A stretch of DNA of 64,000 nt, from NCBI GenBank assembly GCA_016748015.1, contig JAAOMT010000112.1, forward strand, positions 67,382 to 131,381, in the 5' to 3' direction. Of the stretch, positions 22,898 through 33,727 are shown in pieces (the stretch's first letter is position 1; each line of letters starts with the position of its first letter). The notes under the pieces are model-generated. The model ran no database searches. It was not told the origin of the DNA and worked only from the letters and a program-made list of their open reading frames with translations. Origin of the DNA: Geosiphon pyriformis (lineage: Eukaryota; Glomeromycota; Glomeromycetes; Archaeosporales; Geosiphonaceae). Both the position numbers and the translations under genes were made by a program.

Positions 22898-25800
22898 CCG
22901 CCAAATCCAATTTCAACTTACAAGCATCCAAAGCAGATTGACTGTCCGAAAACAAGTGAACAGAACTAGACAAGGGAACACACTCCAGAGCCAGCGCAAT
23001 AGCCTGCAATTCCACCAGTGTAGAAGACATCAAATCTGTAACACCAACACCCAAACCCAAACCAATGTTCTTGAAGAATGCAGCAGCACCAACATTACAG
23101 TTGACTGTGCCAAAGTTCTTCAAAAACCTGTCAGTGTACACAGACAACATGCTAGCATCAACTTGAGAAAGACAGTTGCAAATAGATACACAATCACTGG
23201 ATTTAAGAATGTTCAAAGAACCAGTACCACACAAAGCCATGGAGCAAATCAGAAAGGCAGATATATTGTTAAGAAATACAGTAGACAACTTGAACCAATT
23301 AGGAATAGGGCCACGGGGGTCCAACCTTTTCTATTACTTAAAGGTGTACCAATTGAAGACAATACCATAATGATCTCGAAGTTGCTCTACATATACAATA
23401 CTATACTATTGAAGAGAAGGAAAAAATTTGATAAATCTTGACTCACCCAGAACAGCAGACATGAGCATTCTATCATAGAACTGAAAAGAATTGGCCAAGA
23501 GGCCACTCAGAGATAAATTACAATCAAAAAGAATACAAACCATGTCTGTCAGAAAATTATTAGAAGCATTGACATGAGTATAAACAGAAGAAACCAATAG
23601 ATGAACAGAGTGCCAGCACCAAACTTGTAGATTATGAGACTGGTGAGAAAACAACCAACCCAAAATTCCACCAGAGTTCACAAAGCCAACAAGTGAAGCA
23701 ATCTTACTCTCAGACTGGATTTGCAAAAAAGATTTCAAACCATAAAAGGAAGGGTGGTAAATGGTATTATTAAGAAAGTTAAATGATAGACCAGACTTGA
23801 GCTTTAAGCCTTTATGAATTAGGGCATCCCATTTGTTGTACACACTAACAGGAACAAAGCTAAACTGTATTTTGTAGCTGACAATAGGGTGAAAAACCAC
23901 TGATACTAAATATAAGAACTGCTTATCTGACACAGCTTTTCTCAGAACCTGATTTGTAAAAAATCTGACATCCAAATGCACCTTGGCCAAACTAGGTTTT
24001 GAAAGACTCTCAGTCAAAAGAAAGATACTCAAATACCAATAAAATTCCCCTTTTTTGGCAATAGTGATGGAAGAGCCACTTATAAAAAAGGATGGATTGC
24101 TGATTCTGCTATTGATGAGAATGGCCACTGTCTTTTCATTATTAATAGAAATGTCATTGATCTGGAAAAAATCACTAGCAACATCAAAAATGTGTGTGAA
24201 TAGTATTTCAACTGCTACCAACCTAAATTGTATCATCAACGAAAGCACCAGCAGCAAAAAATGAGAAAAATCCAGCCCAAGATTTAGTACAATCACTCTT
24301 GGAGATAAAATGAAAATTGATCCTGTATCCACACACACTCTCTTGGCATTTGATTTTACATAACAGAAGATCATAAAACACATGCCATAAAAGGGGGGAA
24401 AAAACTTCACCTTGGTCCAAACCATCATGTATACAATAACCATCTGTCAAACCAAAATTTGTTATGATCCAGTTGATACGACCCTTATGAATATTACCAA
24501 AAAATTGAATGAATCTGTTACACATTTTAATCCTGACCAAACTTTTCCTAAGATGATCCCAGCCAACAGAATCATATGCCTTTCACATGTCCTGCAAAAC
24601 CAGTCACAGCTCCCAGTTCTTCTCCAAAGCATCCTCAATGACTGACTCAATTGCAAAAATAGGAGACTAAGTCATTGTACCCTTCAAAACCAAAAAATTG
24701 TCTCCATGAAGAACATCAAAAGTACTGCAAGCTGAGGAAATTCTATTAGAGAGAATCTTGGAGAGAATTTTATGAACTGTTTCAATCAAAGCAATAGGAT
24801 GAGTATTTGTCAAAACACCCTTCCACTCATATGGTTTGGGAATTATCAAGACCCAGGCTTTTTTCCAAGGATTTGGAACAGATTCATCAGACAAGCAGCA
24901 GTTCAGAAGCACTAAAAGCATGTCCAAAATAGATTTGTCACAATGCTTCCAAAGTTCATTTGAGATATCCGAAAGACCAGCAGCTTTGCCATCAGACAGA
25001 TTAGAAACCACCTCAAAAAATTCATCAAAATCAATTGAACACATCACACCAGAAAAAGCCCCATCAAAAATGTGTTCCAAGGGCTGATACTGTTGACACC
25101 AATCATCAGAAACATCAGGGACTGTCTGACACTTCTGGGTCCAACTTCCTATAATTGAATCAATCTTAGACTTAACCAAACTAGGCTCCAAAACCAGTTT
25201 ATCATCAACAACCAAATGGTCAAGCACCACTTTGCGAAAAGAACACTCCAACACACTTTTGATAGTATGGTCTTTATCTGTCTCAAAGCTCTCCATCCTT
25301 TTGTCAATAGCAGATTTAATGTTCTTATCTTTAGCTCTCAGAGAATTTGCCAGTTTCAAAGCATGATAAGATTTCCTAGCTTCAGAAAAAGCAGAGTGAA
25401 TACAATCAAAAAATGCACTAGAGTCAACCAAATCCTGAACAATCAAAGCCTTAACTCTGTCCAAAGAACACCAATGCTCTATAAGAGAAACAAAACTACC
25501 AACAACACCTCCATGAGAAGCCCTAACAATCTTTGAAACCAAAAGTTCTAATCTGTGAAACCTCAAAAACCTCTTGGTGAAGATATGATCATTGTTCTTA
25601 AACCATTTCTTCTTGAATATTTCATTAGCCAAAAGTACCATAACTTTTCAAATAACATCCCACATTGTGTCCAAGTCTGAGAACCTTGAAGCTGCAGCAA
25701 ATTCATCTGAGAACATTGCCATGTTAGCCATTGTGGCATCCTTAAAATCATTTCACTTATCAACACCAGTATTTTTAAAATTGAACTTCTACCAATTCCT

Positions 25801-26546
25801 ATTCACATACTTGCAAAAAGAATTCAATCGCTCATTCAGAAGTCTACTCAAACCCACAGACATAAAAACAGCCTAATAGTTAGTATCAAAAAATTCACCA
25901 ACATCAAACACCTTGTGATTCATCACAGTGTTGACCAAGTTCGAAGAGATAAACAAGAAATTGATAGTCTTAGCCATGTTCCGAGAGTTAGCTCATGTAG
26001 ACTCTTTGACATAAGAACTTCTACCCAAAGAATTGACCAAACCAAAATCCAAACATTTTTTGAAACTTATACACTTTTAAGAGCCATCTTCATTAAAGTT
26101 GCCACTCAGAACCACAAAAGAAGATTCATTGATAGTCTTTGCTATCATAGAATTAATATCAAAAGCTTAAAAGAAGCAAACAGCCAGAGACACCCAGCAT
26201 AAAGCCCCAAAATAGACACAGAAAGTTTATTTTTAAATAACAGCTTGACCAAAAGGAGCCAACTAGGCACCTCAGAAATTTTACTAACATGATGAGCCAG
26301 AGAAGAGTCCATAATAATCACAACTTCAGCACCCAGAAATTCTTTATCCAATCCAGATGAAAAAACTCTGATTCCATCGAACCTATTCTTAATCCAAGGT
26401 CTGCCACCAGACCTCAGCTTTGTTTCAGTAATAATCGAAACCAAATTTCCAGAATTTTTATGCCAACGGATAACGTCATTTTGCTTGGCAGGGACATTGA
26501 CACTGCAAACATTACATGTCACAAATTTCCACACAAAGCTACTCAT
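22898..26546 (-). pseudogene. LINE 1 ORF2: AP endonuclease, reverse transcriptase, start of RNase H
   Basis: The ATG at 26546-26544 overlaps the ORF1 stop. The endonuclease region starts VWKFVTCNVCSVNVPAKQND and keeps the catalytic ITETKLR. The reverse transcriptase shows GKAAGLSDISNELWKHCDKS, KGTMTQSP, a K-AYDSVGW box, LDQGEVFSPLLWHVFYD, and an intact FVDDTI catalytic box near 24225. RNase H is seen from VSIYTDRF-type sequence to SSTLVELQAIALALE and DSQSALDACK. A TGA at 24583-24585 sits where related LINE 2 has Arg, and other frame breaks are spread through it. The protein would make and insert cDNA by target-primed reverse transcription. Confidence 0.85.
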
Positions 26547-28259
26547 TGGGGAGTAAGAGAAGTTGATGATCCCAAACCAGAGCACAGACGATCCAATCTT
26601 TCCAAAACAGATTCAACTAATATCTCCAAAGCCATAATCTTGGATTCCAATCCACCCATCTTGGTGGTCAAAACCCTAAAACTATTCGAACTAAGGTCAG
26701 TAACCAAGTCAACAACAACTGACAGAGAGAGAGGAGAAGACACAGTTGTATCATCTATAGCCATATTCAAGTCTACATTAATGGCAACAGGAGTGGCAAC
26801 AACCATAGAAAATGCATAGAGACCAGATGCCAGAGGCACCAATTTCACAAAACTCAACTTTTTTAAAATATTCAAAACCTGATCTGCTAAAAGCTCCAAA
26901 GAGTATTCCAAAGAAGCCAATCACTCAACCAAACAGGAATCACCTAAAGAATTTGAAACTAACAGGACAGATTTTACACCTGGAGACATACCAGTACCAG
27001 AAGGATCCGACAAAACCATACAAGAAGAAAGACCTTTAGCCACTTGGGCCCAAGTTTTCCCACTGAAAGAAACTGGGTAAATGATTGAAACCTGCTCTTT
27101 TTATATATATTTGCCAAGCAAATCTGATCTTGAGAAGTTACCACCTGCTTACCACGAGCACCAGAATTCCCACCAACTGAACACACATCAGAAACATGAC
27201 CAAATTGTTCACATTTGATACAACAAGCCAGAAAAAGACCAGCTCACTGCAAACTCATGCTCTTGAAAACTGGAATAGAACCAATTGCAGCCAATTTGGA
27301 TGCTTTATCAGCAAAACAAACTACAGTACATTTGTCACAGACATAAGAACTAGGATTGCAACCAATAAAACAAGTCTTTTTACCATATGAATCAAGCAGA
27401 CTGAACAAATCATGAGCAGTGGTGCCCACAGGTAAAGTATAGAGCAAAGTCCTATGTTGATCCCTAAACACCCAAGATTGTTTATCATTCACAGCTAATG
27501 CCACACGAACCGAATTTTTTTTCATAAAAACAGACCACTTGAAAGCAACTAGACTAGCTACTTTAGGTGATTCAAACTCCACTAATGTCTTCTGCCAAAA
27601 ACCAATCAATTGCATCTTGATTGACACAATTTTACCAAATTTAGAAAAAACTGATCCTATAGCCAATTTGGGAAGATCGACTAGAATCTCTTTGACAATA
27701 ACTTCCCAATTTGAATGGCCACTTACTTTTCTGACATCATTGTTTACCATGATTTTCTCATTAATAGTCAACTTCTTAGCCTTCCTCAAACTCAATTCAG
27801 ATGTGAAAGATGACCTAATAATCTCTGGAAATTTTGAGAGAGTTAAAGCTCCTCCAAAACTGTCCACATGATAGAAAATTCTTTTGACAGAAATTATCTT
27901 ATCACTAATAGTTTTTCCAGACACCATGGAAAGCTCAATATCAAGCACAAATAACTTAGCCAAATCAAAATTATGTTTTTCCGACACATGTGACCCCAAT
28001 GGCAGCAACTGATTAAATCCATTAAATTTAGAAGAAGAAAGTTCCAAGACCAAATCATTGTCACTTATGTCATTAAACAAAGGTGCTTTGGGAAGTTGGC
28101 CCAACACATATGTACATATATGAGTCTTTCTTGGAATTGTTTTGTCCATGTTTTTGTTATCTACTGAATTGTCTGACTCTGCATAATTTATCTCCTCAGC
28201 AACTGTATTTTTTATATTTTTGACATTAGAGAGCCCACTAATACTACTTGCAATGCTGC
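26543..28259 (-). pseudogene. LINE 1 ORF1, C-terminal part (zinc knuckle, coiled coil)
   Basis: ORF1 proteins of this LINE type bind element RNA. The part after the Gypsy A insertion includes IGFWQKTLVEFESPKVAS, shared with LINE 2 ORF1. It also has a CCHC zinc knuckle (CIKCEQFGHVSDVC, near 27190-27230) and a C-terminal coiled-coil-like segment TTKMGGLESKIMALEILVES. A TGA at 27244-27246 interrupts it just before the zinc knuckle. The stop at 26543-26545 overlaps the ORF2 ATG. Confidence 0.8.
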
Positions 28260-28963
28260 TGTTACAGGATGGTTTTCTTGTTATATTTAATTGCAGATAT
28301 CCTGCTTTAATTGCAATTAGTCTTTTGTGAGTTCTTTAATTCTATTTGTGTGATAATGTCACTGTTACACTGAAGGCTTTCTTTTTACTGTTGCAATGTA
28401 AGTTATTCTTTAATTCTTAATTGTTGTGTGTGTTTATGTACTCCTTCTCAGAGGCTGAACTGAAATCTACCCACTGTCTGCGGTCTTCTCTGAGGCTATC
28501 CTTGCAATTGCCTGATGTGTTTCTCTAATCTAGAAACACAGAATGTTAATGGTCTTTAGCACTTTTCTAATTTTCACAATAAAGCTTTTATCAATTAATA
28601 ACAATGTGAATAATCTTGATCAAGAATTATTCTTTCAAGGGATTCAGTTGATGAATGATAGTTTCATTCAATAAATAATACAAGTAAGTTTCTTAATACT
28701 TTGGGTTGTGATAGTTCTGTTTTAAATATTCTTTTTCATTTCTTTTTGATTTTTAAAGGTTTCTTGGGATATTTAACCTGGTGTTTGCTGCTATGACCAG
28801 TTGGTGTTGGCTGCTATTGTGAACTGGTGCTTGCTACTATCGCGTGATGGTGTTTGCTACTATGTTAATCATTACCTTTCTAAGATTATTACTGTGCTAT
28901 ATTATGATTGAATAGTTTGTATTATTTTTATGATTCTTTTTGCTAAATTCTTAAACCGTAACA
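28260..28963 (-). repeat. Gypsy A 3' LTR (left copy)
   Basis: 704 bp, from TGTTACAGG to CCGTAACA on the plus strand. It matches the right copy wherever that copy is sequenced. It contains four copies of a 23-bp repeat at 28780-28871. Confidence 0.93.
28780..28871. repeat. 23-bp tandem repeat in the Gypsy A LTR, four copies
   Basis: Units start GGTGTTTGCTGCTATGACC, GGTGTTGGCTGCTATTGTG, GGTGCTTGCTACTATCGCG and GGTGTTTGCTACTATG, at 28780, 28803, 28826 and 28849. The same array is present in the right LTR at about 37264-37350. Short repeats in LTRs often hold transcription factor sites; that role is inference here. Confidence 0.85.
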
Positions 28964-28978
28964 TTATCTCCTCCTTTC
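28964..28978 (-). other. polypurine tract of Gypsy A
   Basis: On the minus strand GAAAGGAGGAGATAA abuts the 3' LTR. The position and purine content fit the plus-strand primer of reverse transcription. It overlaps the stop of the 3' ORF. Confidence 0.7.
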
Positions 28979-29645
28979 AAGATTGAGCTCCGTCGAAATC
29001 GAAGTTAATTTCTTCATTAAATTCTAAGTTACTATAGTGGTTCAATACTGTGTTATTAATTTGTTGTTGTAATTCTTGAAATTGCGAGTTGGTAAGTCGT
29101 CCAATACTGTTGGTTGTTATTATGTTCATGGTTGGGTCCAACAATAATTTGTGACAGTTTTCAAATGCTTTGAAAATTCTGTAAACTGTTTTTAAATGGA
29201 ATATAGTGTTGGTTTTTCTAATGAAAGGTTCTAATAGTTGGATAGTTGTTTTGTCAAACACTCTAGTTGAGTCTTTTGAGTATAATGTTTGTATGTTCAA
29301 GTGCTTTCCTAGTTGATAATAACAGTAATTAATTGGAAATTTCGTTTTCAAGTTGCTAAATGTGTCTGGTGTTAATTCACTTATTTCTATTTCTTCCATT
29401 ATTAATGTATTGTCCAATGCTATCTCTAATTTTTCAATAACTTTGCTAATAAATTTGTTGTTATATTTGGCAATATTATATGGTTCGAAATTATGTTCTT
29501 TTCTTGTTTTTGGATTTTCTATTGTTCTTTTTATGTATGTTATTTTGGAGCTATTAACTGTGATTTCTAGATCGGATTTTAATTGTTGTAAGCTTTTAAC
29601 TAATTGTTGAGTTATATTGTTGATGTTTTCTGGAATAAATATCAT
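28977..29645 (-). CDS. Gypsy A extra 3' ORF, 222 aa, unknown function
   Basis: Intact ORF between the pol stop (29730-29732) and the 3' LTR, with the ATG at 29645-29643. It begins MIFIPENINNITQQLVKSL and ends FDFDGAQS. Gypsy B has a clear relative at the same place (42659-43335) sharing the start IP-NI-QL, a Y-Y--GK segment, a helix-like block, IG-LT---FQ and the end AQS. It has no signal peptide, membrane segment or cysteine motif, so it does not look like an envelope protein. Charged and Asn/Gln-rich helices predominate. It remains open although pol of the same copy is broken. Its function is unknown. Confidence 0.75.
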   Translation of the reverse strand: MIFIPENINNITQQLVKSLQQLKSDLEITVNSSKITYIKRTIENPKTRKEHNFEPYNIAKYNNKFISKVIEKLEIALDNTLIMEEIEISELTPDTFSNLKTKFPINYCYYQLGKHLNIQTLYSKDSTRVFDKTTIQLLEPFIRKTNTIFHLKTVYRIFKAFENCHKLLLDPTMNIITTNSIGRLTNSQFQELQQQINNTVLNHYSNLEFNEEINFDFDGAQS

Positions 29646-29729
29646 TGTTTTAATTTTGACTATTATTTTGGAATCTTTTGCATGCGTTTTTATGGTTGTT
29701 AAATCATTTTTGCTGTGATCTAAGATTAA

Positions 29730-30929
29730 TTATCTTTTCGAATAATGTTCAATTAAAACTATTGGTTCTAAATCTTGTGGAATTTGTTCTGGTAGAATTA
29801 AAGGTAATTGTGTTCCAATTCTGGGTGTTTTTGTTGTTATTACTGGTTTACTGTAATAGAATTTCAGCTGGTTACCATGTGCTGCTTTTCTTAATATTTT
29901 ATCATCTAGTCTTAGCTTGTATGCTCCATTTCCAAGTATTTCGTGAATATAAAATAGTTCATCCCACTTGTGATCAAATTTTCCACTTCACTGTTTTTCC
30001 ATTTTTGTATGATGCAACAATACTTTATCTCCAATTTTGTAGCTAATTATATTATCTGGTAACTGGTTATCATGTCTCACTTTTTGTTGTTCTTGTGATT
30101 GTTTAATATTTTGTGCTGCTTTTCTTCTTTTGTTTTCTAAAGTTCCCATTAATTCGTATGTTCTTCTAAGTAGTGTTTTCTGGAATGTTGCTTTCGTGAT
30201 AGTGTCACTTGGATAAGTTGGGATAGTAAGTTTAACAGGTAATATGGTTTTTCTTCCATAAACTAGTTCAAACAGTGTGAATTGTGTAGTATCTTGTTTT
30301 ACTGTTCTATATGCTAGTAGTACTGCTGGTATGAACAAATTCCATTCTTTTTCATGTTTGTTACTAATTTTCGCCAGTGATTCGCATAATGTGCGATTAA
30401 ATCTTTCAACTAATCCATTTGTTTGAGGGTGGTATGGTGATGACAGTGGTCGCTTGATTCCAAATTTTTGGCTAAGTTTTTTTAAGGTGCTGTTTACAAA
30501 GTGTGTGCCTTGATCTGATAGCAATTCTTGTGGACATCCATGTCAGCAAATTAAGTCTTCATGTACGAATTGAGCTATGGAAATAGCATCAGCTGTTTTA
30601 ATAGCTCTAGCTTCTGGCCATTTGGTGAGATAGTCCATGGCTACTGCAATATAATGGTTGTTTCTTGTTGTTATTGGTAAGGGTCTAACTAAATCAATTC
30701 TGATTCTGTCAAATGGCTGTTCAACTTTTATTGGTCTTAATAATTCCATTGTTTTTGCTCCTCCTCTTTGTTGGCATGGGTCACAATTTCTTATGTATTG
30801 GATTATGTCTGAATTCATTTTTGGCCAATAGTAACGGCTAGTTGCACGTTGGATGGTTGCTGTTTTTTCAAAGTGGCCTGAATGAATATTTGAGTGCATG
30901 TTAAATAAGATAGTTTCTTTTTCATCCAT
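29730..30929 (-). pseudogene. Gypsy A integrase region
   Basis: Integrase inserts the cDNA into the genome. The N-terminal HHCC zinc motif is seen in NMHSNIHSGHFEKT and CDPCQQRGG. The catalytic core has the first Asp in DRIRIDLVRPL, the second in LSDQGTHFVNS and the Glu in NGLVERFNRTL, with SSPYHPQTNG between. The C-terminal part includes YKIGDKVLLHH and an ILGNGAYKLR block resembling the GPY/F module. Stops occur at about 30540 and 29985. The pol frame ends at TAA 29730-29732. Confidence 0.85.
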
Positions 30930-30969
30930 GGTTATAACTCTTAATAGATTATCTGAATTTTGTCGATTC

Positions 30970-32437
30970 TGGTAATAAAGTATGTGATTTTAGATGAAAT
31001 AGTGTTTTGCTAATTTTTGGAGCTTAATTAGCTCTTTTACTGGCATTTTTTTGTCTATTTGTAGTGTTTCCAAGTATTGGCTGAGGTTTTTATAAAGGTG
31101 GTTGTTCATTGTTGTTGTGGCGGGTGGGTTGGTGATTTTTATGTGTGTTTCATTCTTGACAAACAGTTGGCATTAGCATTTTTGGTACCTTCTTTGTATT
31201 TGATAATATAATCATATGGTGCTAATGTTTGTGACCATCTGGCATATTTTCCTTTTAGTGCTTTCTTGTTATTTAACCAGACCAGACCTCTATGATCTGT
31301 TGTAATCTCAAAGGGTTGGTACCATAAATATGTGTCAAAGTGAACACAACTCTAGACTACTGCTAAGCATTCAAGTTCATGTGTTGCGTAGTTTTGTTCT
31401 GCCGTACTGAAACTTCTGCTGGCATAAGCGATTACACGTTCTCTTCTATTATCATTTTTTTGTAACAGAATGGCTCCAAGTCCAGTTCCAGAGGCATTTG
31501 TGGCCAAAATGAATTTCTTGTTGAAATTCAGATAGATCATTATTAGTGATTCAATGAGCTTTTGTCTAAGGTACTCAAAAGCTTTTTGTTGTGCTTCAGT
31601 CCATTCAAACTTCACATTTTTAGATAGTAGGTAATTAAGGGGTTTGGCGATGTTTGAAAAGTTTTCTACAAAGTGGCGGTAGTAAAATGCGAGTCCTAAA
31701 AAGCTTCTAACTTCTGAAACATTTCGAGGTACTGGAAAATTTTTCACTTTGTCTATTTTTGATGGATCTGGTTTTATTCCATCTTTTCCAACTATGTGTC
31801 CTAAAAATGCTAGCTTATTTTTTCCAAAGAAACATTTTTTTAGATTTAGTTTAAGTTCAGTGTGTCTCAATCTCTCAAAAACTTGTTGTAAATGTTGGAG
31901 ATAATCCGTGAATTTTGACGAGAAAACATTTGTATCATTCAAGTAGACAACAACGGATTGCCACAGGATTCCGGAGTAAATTACGTCCATTAGTCTTTGG
32001 AATGTTGCGGGAGCGTTTGTTAATCCAAATGGCATTACATTGAACTCATAATTGCCATTTTGTGTTGTGAATGCTGTTTTATGCCTGTCCTTTGGGTCCA
32101 TTTCTACTTGCCAGTACCCACTGGTCAAGTCCAGTGTAGAAAACCATTTTGCTCCTCCAAAAACGTCAAAGATTTTGTCAATTAATGGTATTGGATATGA
32201 GTCTTTGGTTGTTTTGCTGTTTAGTTTGCGATAGTTGATGCAAAATCTAATTTTTCCGTTCTTTTTCCTTACTAAAACAACTGGTGAAGACCATGGGCTT
32301 ATTGATGGTTGTATTATTCCTTTTTCCAACATGCTTTGGACTTCTTCTCTGATAAAATTATGTTCAATTGGTGGGACATGGTAAGCGCATTGTTTTTCAG
32401 GTCTGGCGTCTCCAGTGGGGATTTGGTGTTGAACCAA
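30970..32437 (-). pseudogene. Gypsy A reverse transcriptase and RNase H region
   Basis: Reverse transcriptase motifs run in order: EEVQSMLEKGIIQPSISPWS, VRKKNGKIRFCINYRKLN, FSTLDLTSGYWQVEMDPKDR and FNVMPFGLTNAPATFQRLMD. The catalytic box reads VVYLNDTNVFSS, where Ty3/Gypsy enzymes have Y-x-D-D (Asn codon at 31937-31939). The thumb/connection has LGHIVGKDGIKPDPSKIDK and VRSFLGLAFYYRHFVENFS. RNase H begins about LATNASGTGLGAILLQ, where the usual DAS reads NAS, and continues past a TAG at about 31352 into TTDHRGLVWLNNKKA and KYARW. The enzyme would copy the RNA genome, but this copy lacks a normal active site. Confidence 0.87.
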
Positions 32438-32506
32438 GTTGGTTCTTCCAAATTCGCTATTTCTTGAAAATATATCAGAGTATTTTAAAATTAATGCTTT
32501 TAATTG

Positions 32507-33685
32507 TCACTGTTGGTCAGGATCCATTGTTCCAATGTTTAATTTGGCCAATTCTTCTGGCATAAATTGATAGCATTCTAACAGTTGTTGCCAATTTATT
32601 GAAGTGAGTTTACAGTAGAGGGCGATTTCTAAGAAATTTAAAATTTCTTGTGGTGTTGATGCATTTTCTAGCTCCGTTCTGAGGTATCCAATGATGGTAT
32701 TTTCCGGAATGTAGACGGGTTCTTCTGTGGTGTTTGCGATAGGAATTTTTATCCATTGAGCTTTATTAGCTGGAATAAAAAGGTTAGTAAGTCCTATGAG
32801 AAACTGTTGGCAAGTTTCTGGGTAGGGCTCAAATATTAGGTCTTTTTCTTTAATTGTCTTTTTTATTCTTATTTCTGATTTTCCATATGGTAGAAGCGTG
32901 ATGGACTGCTCATTTTTAATTACTTTGCCTTTTTCCTCTATTGTTTCAGCGAAATTCGCTTCAATTCCTTTTCCTGTCGATCTGAAACCAAAAGTTCCTC
33001 TTGTTGTTTGTGACAATTCCTCACAATTTTCCACTGGCACAAATTTCCCAATTTTTACCAATGATAGGAAAATTGCTTGTGCAATCTTTTCCTTAGATTC
33101 AATAGTATAAGGCTTTTCTGAATTGTTCTGTAGCAAAACCATCAAATTTCCAGTGTATTCGGAGTCAATTACTCCTCCTTGAATGCTTATTTCTTTTTTC
33201 ACGAGGCTTGATCGCAATGCCATTTGAACCATTATTCCTGGCGGAATTTCAACCACTATTTTTAGGTCAATTTTGGTGATGCTCCTGGGTGGTAACGTTG
33301 TGGATTGGTCTTCCGGATAACGTAGATTGAATCTGGCGTTGGTTGGATGGGCTCTTTCGGGTATTATTTCTAAGTGCCCATTGTTGAAGTATCGGATGTC
33401 AGTCACCTGTTCTAGGTCAGTATAGGCTACAAATTTTTCTGATTCGAGACCATCAGGTAAGTCTTGTTGATTTATTGATTGATTTTGAGACTGCTGATTC
33501 TCAATTTCCATTTTTCTTTCTAAGTCTCTTTCGTCTTGACACTCTTCACAGCACTGATTTTGGCACGGGATGAGACAGTTTTCGCAGAGGTAAGTGTTAA
33601 TTTGGGCGAAGTATTGTTTTTGCTCTTGTCGAGTGGGGCATAGTTGTTGATAGTAGTCCTGGAATTTGTCCACTGGGTCGAACAT
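32507..33685 (-). CDS. Gypsy A pol segment with dUTPase domain, 392 codons open
   Basis: Residues 1-60 are Cys-rich (LCENCLIPCQNQCCEECQ). Residues about 96-240 (33400-32966) match trimeric dUTPase: motif 1 NARFNLRY, motif 2 ALRSSLVKKEI, motif 3 GGVIDSEYTGNLMVLLQN, motif 4 IESKEKIAQAIFLSL and motif 5 TTRGTFGFRSTG. The remaining 150 residues link to reverse transcriptase and include a second beta-rich segment (PVYIPENTIIGYLRTE). dUTPase hydrolyses dUTP to dUMP and would limit uracil in the cDNA. Motif 1 has Asn for the usual Asp and motif 5 has GFRSTG for GFGSTG, so activity of this copy is doubtful. It is part of the pol polyprotein, open over this span only. Confidence 0.85.
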   Translation of the reverse strand: MFDPVDKFQDYYQQLCPTRQEQKQYFAQINTYLCENCLIPCQNQCCEECQDERDLERKMEIENQQSQNQSINQQDLPDGLESEKFVAYTDLEQVTDIRYFNNGHLEIIPERAHPTNARFNLRYPEDQSTTLPPRSITKIDLKIVVEIPPGIMVQMALRSSLVKKEISIQGGVIDSEYTGNLMVLLQNNSEKPYTIESKEKIAQAIFLSLVKIGKFVPVENCEELSQTTRGTFGFRSTGKGIEANFAETIEEKGKVIKNEQSITLLPYGKSEIRIKKTIKEKDLIFEPYPETCQQFLIGLTNLFIPANKAQWIKIPIANTTEEPVYIPENTIIGYLRTELENASTPQEILNFLEIALYCKLTSINWQQLLECYQFMPEELAKLNIGTMDPDQQ

Positions 33686-33727
33686 GTTGTAGCTAGTGAC
33701 TTCGTTGGCTACTTCGGCTGACTCTTT

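Noticed and set aside
28977-29645. Reading the 3' ORF of Gypsy A as an envelope gene
   Set aside because: It has the position of env in some elements, but no signal peptide, membrane helix or cysteine pattern is visible.
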